DNA of 64,000 nt, taken from the NCBI GenBank assembly GCA_036365515.1, contig CM070874.1:64437583-64501582 (forward strand), written 5' to 3'. The translations under genes were made by a program, and so were the position numbers. This document shows positions 59,610 to 64,000 of the stretch, piece by piece. A model generated the notes under the pieces. It was not told the origin of the DNA. It did not search any database and saw only the letters and a program-made list of their open reading frames with translations. This DNA is from Torymus aiolomorphi (lineage: Eukaryota > Arthropoda > Insecta > Hymenoptera > Torymidae). Position 1 is the stretch's first letter. Every line of letters starts with the position of its first letter.

Positions 59610-60189
<580 letters not shown>

Positions 60190-60190
<1 letters not shown>

Positions 60191-61039
60191 ATTTGACCGG
60201 GAATTAGGGAATAAGTTTATCTTCGTGCGTCAACTCTTAGAATTAAAGAAAAAGCTTTCAACAATGAATATTTAATTGAAAACATTGTGGCCGGTACGTT
60301 AATACGGTTAATATAGGGTGATAACTCCCTTAAAAGTAGTAGAATATCATTTACTATATGTATGGATTTATGATATGTTATGATACGTAAAATAATAACA
60401 ATGCACCAACTATATAGGCATGCCAAAACATTGATTTTAGGTTTTCATTGAATTATATTTATATTTCACTAGTATCTTGCTATCAAAAGATACGACAATC
60501 TTAATAACAGTGATTATTATAACCTAACCTCTATTCATTGCATTGGGAATTATAAATTTAAAAATTTTATAAATTAAAGTAATAATTCATAAAGTTTTTA
60601 AGCACAGTTATTAAGATTACCGTGCCATTGTTATATTTGCTGTAAAGTTTAGCAGTTATTGCTGATCTCTCCCGCAAATACTGCTGATCAGTTGTCATGC
60701 TGAAACTACTATCGGTTGCACCGCTAAAATAGCATGGCTCCCACAGCTAATCCCGTTGAAGCCTCTTACGGTGGCGACCCATGTAGTTGCTGCAGGACTC
60801 TTCGGCTGATTTGGCGTTCTTTTTTTCAGTGTGTCATCAATGATGCGTCTTCGCCGAACGACAAATCCGACACTCTTGCAATGCATATGTATATACAGCT
60901 CATCGCAAGCTCTTGTAGATACAGGTGCAACACGATATTAAGCCGGTTTTCCTCGTCTTTCTTTCTTTATGCAAAAGTGGTAGTCTGTATTTTTTAGAGC
61001 TTTCAGAGAATGGTCTAATGAGTTTCCCATGGAAATACT
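60190..61039. other. Spacer, nothing recognised
   Basis: AT-rich, with a slightly GC-richer part at 60720-60940. The short overlapping frames there have no domain. Confidence 0.4.
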
Positions 61040-61041
61040 TA

Positions 61042-63673
61042 AGGTAAAAGTCCCAATCGTGAAACAAATATGAAGAAGCTTTTATGTTTTCACTAAATAA
61101 AATGAAATACTAAAATTTATTTCATGACTTCAAGTTTTTTAGCTAGCCTAGTTCTTCTAGATTAGAATTGCATCGCTGCTAATTGATTTTAAAATATTTG
61201 CTAAATAAAAAAGCGAAAAAACGAGTAGGCTATAATGTCCATATTGTGGAACCTTATTTGCATGTCATGTACCCCCATTCCACGCTTCCTGTACGTATAG
61301 TGGAACGGATTTTAGGAATAGACTAAAATAACTATAAATGATTACATAATATGAAATCTTTTAATAACTTTTATTTATACAATAATAAATATAAACATAA
61401 AATAAATATTTATTATTAAAAATAATATTAAATAAAAAAATTTACTATATGCAATTGATTAGTTTGTAAATACATGAATATTATTATAAAAAAAGTAAAA
61501 GAAATTTAAATTGTACATAATTCTTTGTAAATATTAGTTATAAATTCTTGTAGATAGTAATTGTAAATATTAGTTATACATGTTAATTGTAAATTATTTA
61601 TTAGATACATCACTAGCATTCTTAATTCCAAGCCAATATTCGAATAATCCTTTTTCCTCAATATTATTCAACCACACTCCACTTAGCTCTGCCGCTTTAA
61701 AATCTTGCAGTACTTGATTTGGCAATGTGTCCTCAAACTCTTGTATTTTTCTTCTTTTTATTTAAAATGTCATATTGCACAACATCAGGATCAAATGGCA
61801 TTAGACCCGAAGCTCTGAAACCACTTTGTATTATATTTTTTTCTCCGCTCATAGAATCCAATGCCATTTTTAACACCAAAGCAAACTGCTCCTTTTTTAA
61901 TCTTGATATATCATTTTCCATTTTCCATTTGGGCACTGTTTTTTTCCAAACTTCTTTTAGAGGGTGGAAAAACGATATGTCGAGTGGCTGTAAAATGTAT
62001 GTGGCATTTGGATACAGCAAAATTAGCTCAATCTGTTTCTGTCTACAGAAAGAGACCAATGGAATGGTAACATGAGATGAATGTCCGTCCAAATAAATTA
62101 CCACAGGGAATTCAACCTGTTGTTGTAGAAGCCATTGATAAAATACATTTGTAATGTATTCATAGAAGGTTTCAATGGTCATCTAACCATTGTCAGACAT
62201 CCCAATTCCCCAGTCTTTTGCACTATACATAAATAATGTAGTTACACTTTCTTTCTCAAAAACATCAACTACCTTACATACTGCTCTTGCTCCCTTACAC
62301 ATTAACACCTTTTCACTTTTTGGACATAATTGCATGTTAGTTTCATTGCAATTAAATACTCTGGAAGGATGAATATTTATTAAATTTTTAGTGGAAAGAT
62401 AGCTTTTCACTGAATCAACCCATTCCTTTAAGTCTTCTTGTGTAACACAGGCTCTTACTGAACTTAAATGTTGAGGTACTCTACGAGCTATGTTAAGATG
62501 CCGTTTGAGGAAACTTTCATACCAGTGGCGTCCTGGTCTGTTATTTTTAAACACTGTTTCTCTCTTCAAACTATTCAAGTAGTACTGTACACTATCTAGT
62601 AAGTCATTTTTTGTTATCGGGAACCCTGTATTTCCTCTATGAAGTATCCAGTTTGAAATATCGATCTCTTCTCTTTCACAGAGTACCGTAGCTGGGCCCT
62701 TTTTACAATTTCTCCCTAGATTGCTACACATCCTAAAAAGAGTTGTCTGTGGAACTTTATGTGCTTGTGCAGTCTTTTTAAAGCTCAACCTCTTCTTTGT
62801 CACTGCATGTACAGCTTTTTCCAGTGCTTCTTTTGAGTACATCTTCTCAACCTTCTTTTTTTTTACAGTTACTTTTTTTTTCTCTGCATTCTTCACTTTT
62901 TTATTTTTCTTTTCCTTTTTCTTCCCCTTTTTTTTTTGTTGCACTCATGACAAAATTCTTGTAGTCTATGAAAGTGAAAACAAGTTCCATGTTAGATGTG
63001 TAGGTTAGTTTGATGTATTGATATAATGGCTTTTAGTTGTAATTTACTTACCACTTAATATTCTAAGGACAAATCAGTCTAAAATGTTATTTTCAATACC
63101 TGAGATGAAAAATTTGTACACATGTTATTCTTGCGTGAAGAATTAAATAACGGACAAACAGTGCACACGTTTCACTTTTAGAACACGCCATGAACAGGAG
63201 CCGTTGACCAAAAGTGGAACACCGAAATTTTCTGTTTCACTTTAGGAACGCTTCCAAATTCGGAGCACGTAAAGAGGAACGCGTAAAAAAAAATATTATT
63301 TAGCAATAAAATTGAAAAAAATGAGTAAAGGTCACATACTATATGTTATATATAAACCATTAAAATAAATTAAAGTTTGTTTAATTAATTATATTTAATA
63401 ATATATATTAAGAAGTAATGGTACTGCTCACATATCATTTCACCAGGCCCGCAAGGTTACTTCATAAATTTATAAGACAACTGATATTTACGATTTTTTT
63501 TTAAATATTAAATATCTTTGATTGAAACCATTTAAACATAAATATGAAGTATAATACTTTAAGATAACTATATATTTTTTCATTACTTTATATATTTTAT
63601 TATATTTTGTGTAATTAATTAATATTAAGTTATTCCACTTATAGGACGTATTCCACTATTGAGACTTTTACCT
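61042..63673 (-). mobile_element. Complete pogo-type DNA transposon, 2632 bp
   Basis: The ends are AGGTAAAAGTCCCAATCGTG (61042-61061) and the inverse of AGGTAAAAGTCTCAATAGTG (63654-63673), matching at 18 of 20. TA lies on both sides (61040-61041 and 63674-63675). One transposase gene lies inside on the minus strand. GTGGAAC-like words recur near both ends (for example 61242, 61298, 63213, 63632 and 63651) and may be transposase-binding sites. Confidence 0.88.
61733..62944 (-). pseudogene. pogo/Tigger-like DDE transposase, one in-frame stop
   Basis: Two open blocks (62944-62183 and 62182-61733) are in the same frame and separated by a single TAG at 62183-62185. The context SDNG, stop, MTIETFYEYI suggests a former Trp codon, as in related transposases. 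The first block has a very Lys-rich start, so the real start may be Met35. A psq-type helix-turn-helix follows (about 36-75), then a CENP-B-type DNA-binding domain (about 90-160). The first DDE block is VFNCNETNM, where the catalytic Asp is Asn200. The second block has VVIYLDGHSSH and LQPLDISFFHPLK with both Asp present, 35 residues apart. Total length of about 400 codons is normal for the family. Two inactivating changes make this a recent pseudogene. Confidence 0.9.
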
Positions 63674-63675
63674 TA

Positions 63676-64000
63676 TATTATTTTTGCATAATTCGGGTTT
63701 AATAAAAGACGTTTGTTTATTCTTTTGCAATTCTATTTAATGGAAAAACAAATTTTTATTTTGCTAGAAAAGTTTAATATTTAAAATAACTATGAAGCAA
63801 ATAAACCTTTTATTAAAGTTTATCATTTAATTTTTTTCGGTTCTAACGTTGTGATAAAAAAGACCGATTCATTACTTGATTCACAATTTATGGATATCTT
63901 TGGGAAAAAAATTCGTGTCAGTAGCCCATATAAAGTTTCATGAAACAATGTTAATACTGAAAAAAAGGAAAGGAAAAACTTAGATTCGTACGTTTCCGTG
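63676..64000. other. AT-rich flank, nothing recognised
   Basis: Host-side sequence right of the pogo-type element. It has no frame or repeat of note. Confidence 0.5.

Overview
The window looks like nuclear DNA of an insect, most likely a hymenopteran of the parasitoid-wasp kind. The reasons are CpG-rich patches in an AT-rich background, abundant GA/CT and CA/GT microsatellites, Penelope-like retroelements with GIY-YIG domains, an R2-like retrotransposon, a pogo-type DNA transposon, many small TA- and TTAA-flanked elements, and a Siah-like RING gene. The species cannot be fixed from the sequence alone. No conserved single-copy gene is complete here.

Layout. (1) About 1-28.9 kb and 44.5-51.2 kb are non-coding and built from a recurring compositional module. 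Each module has an A/C-rich flank of about 200-300 bp, a CpG-rich core of about 200-500 bp often carrying GA/CT runs, and then a G/T-rich flank. About two dozen modules are visible, roughly 1-2 kb apart, with no obvious shared sequence. Two candidate recursive splice sites (branch point, pyrimidine tract, AG|GTRAGT) at 4791/4792 and 15310/15311 suggest that the left part is the interior of a long plus-strand intron. (2) About 26.8-44.5 kb is dense in foldback elements and MITEs, with a transposase relic, a minus-strand RING/Siah-like gene (36.35-32.6 kb), an interrupted 162-163 bp tandem array and a 5'-truncated Penelope-like element. (3) About 51.9-63.7 kb is a second block of mobile elements: a nearly intact Penelope-like element, a 3-kb Penelope palindrome containing a younger foldback insertion, an R2-like fragment, a microsatellite-bearing dispersed repeat, and a complete pogo-type element with terminal inverted repeats and TA duplications.

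How the parts relate. The mobile elements sit mostly between the compositional modules or in the two element-rich blocks, and those blocks lack the module pattern. All recognisable retroelement and transposase genes carry at least one inactivating change. The least damaged are the Penelope-like element at 52-54 kb (one in-frame stop) and the pogo transposase (one in-frame stop plus a catalytic Asp-to-Asn change). The only plausible host protein gene is the two-exon RING candidate, whose proposed intron holds several of the mobile elements. The most unusual feature is the repeated switch in strand composition across CpG-rich cores, the pattern expected of divergent transcription or replication starts.
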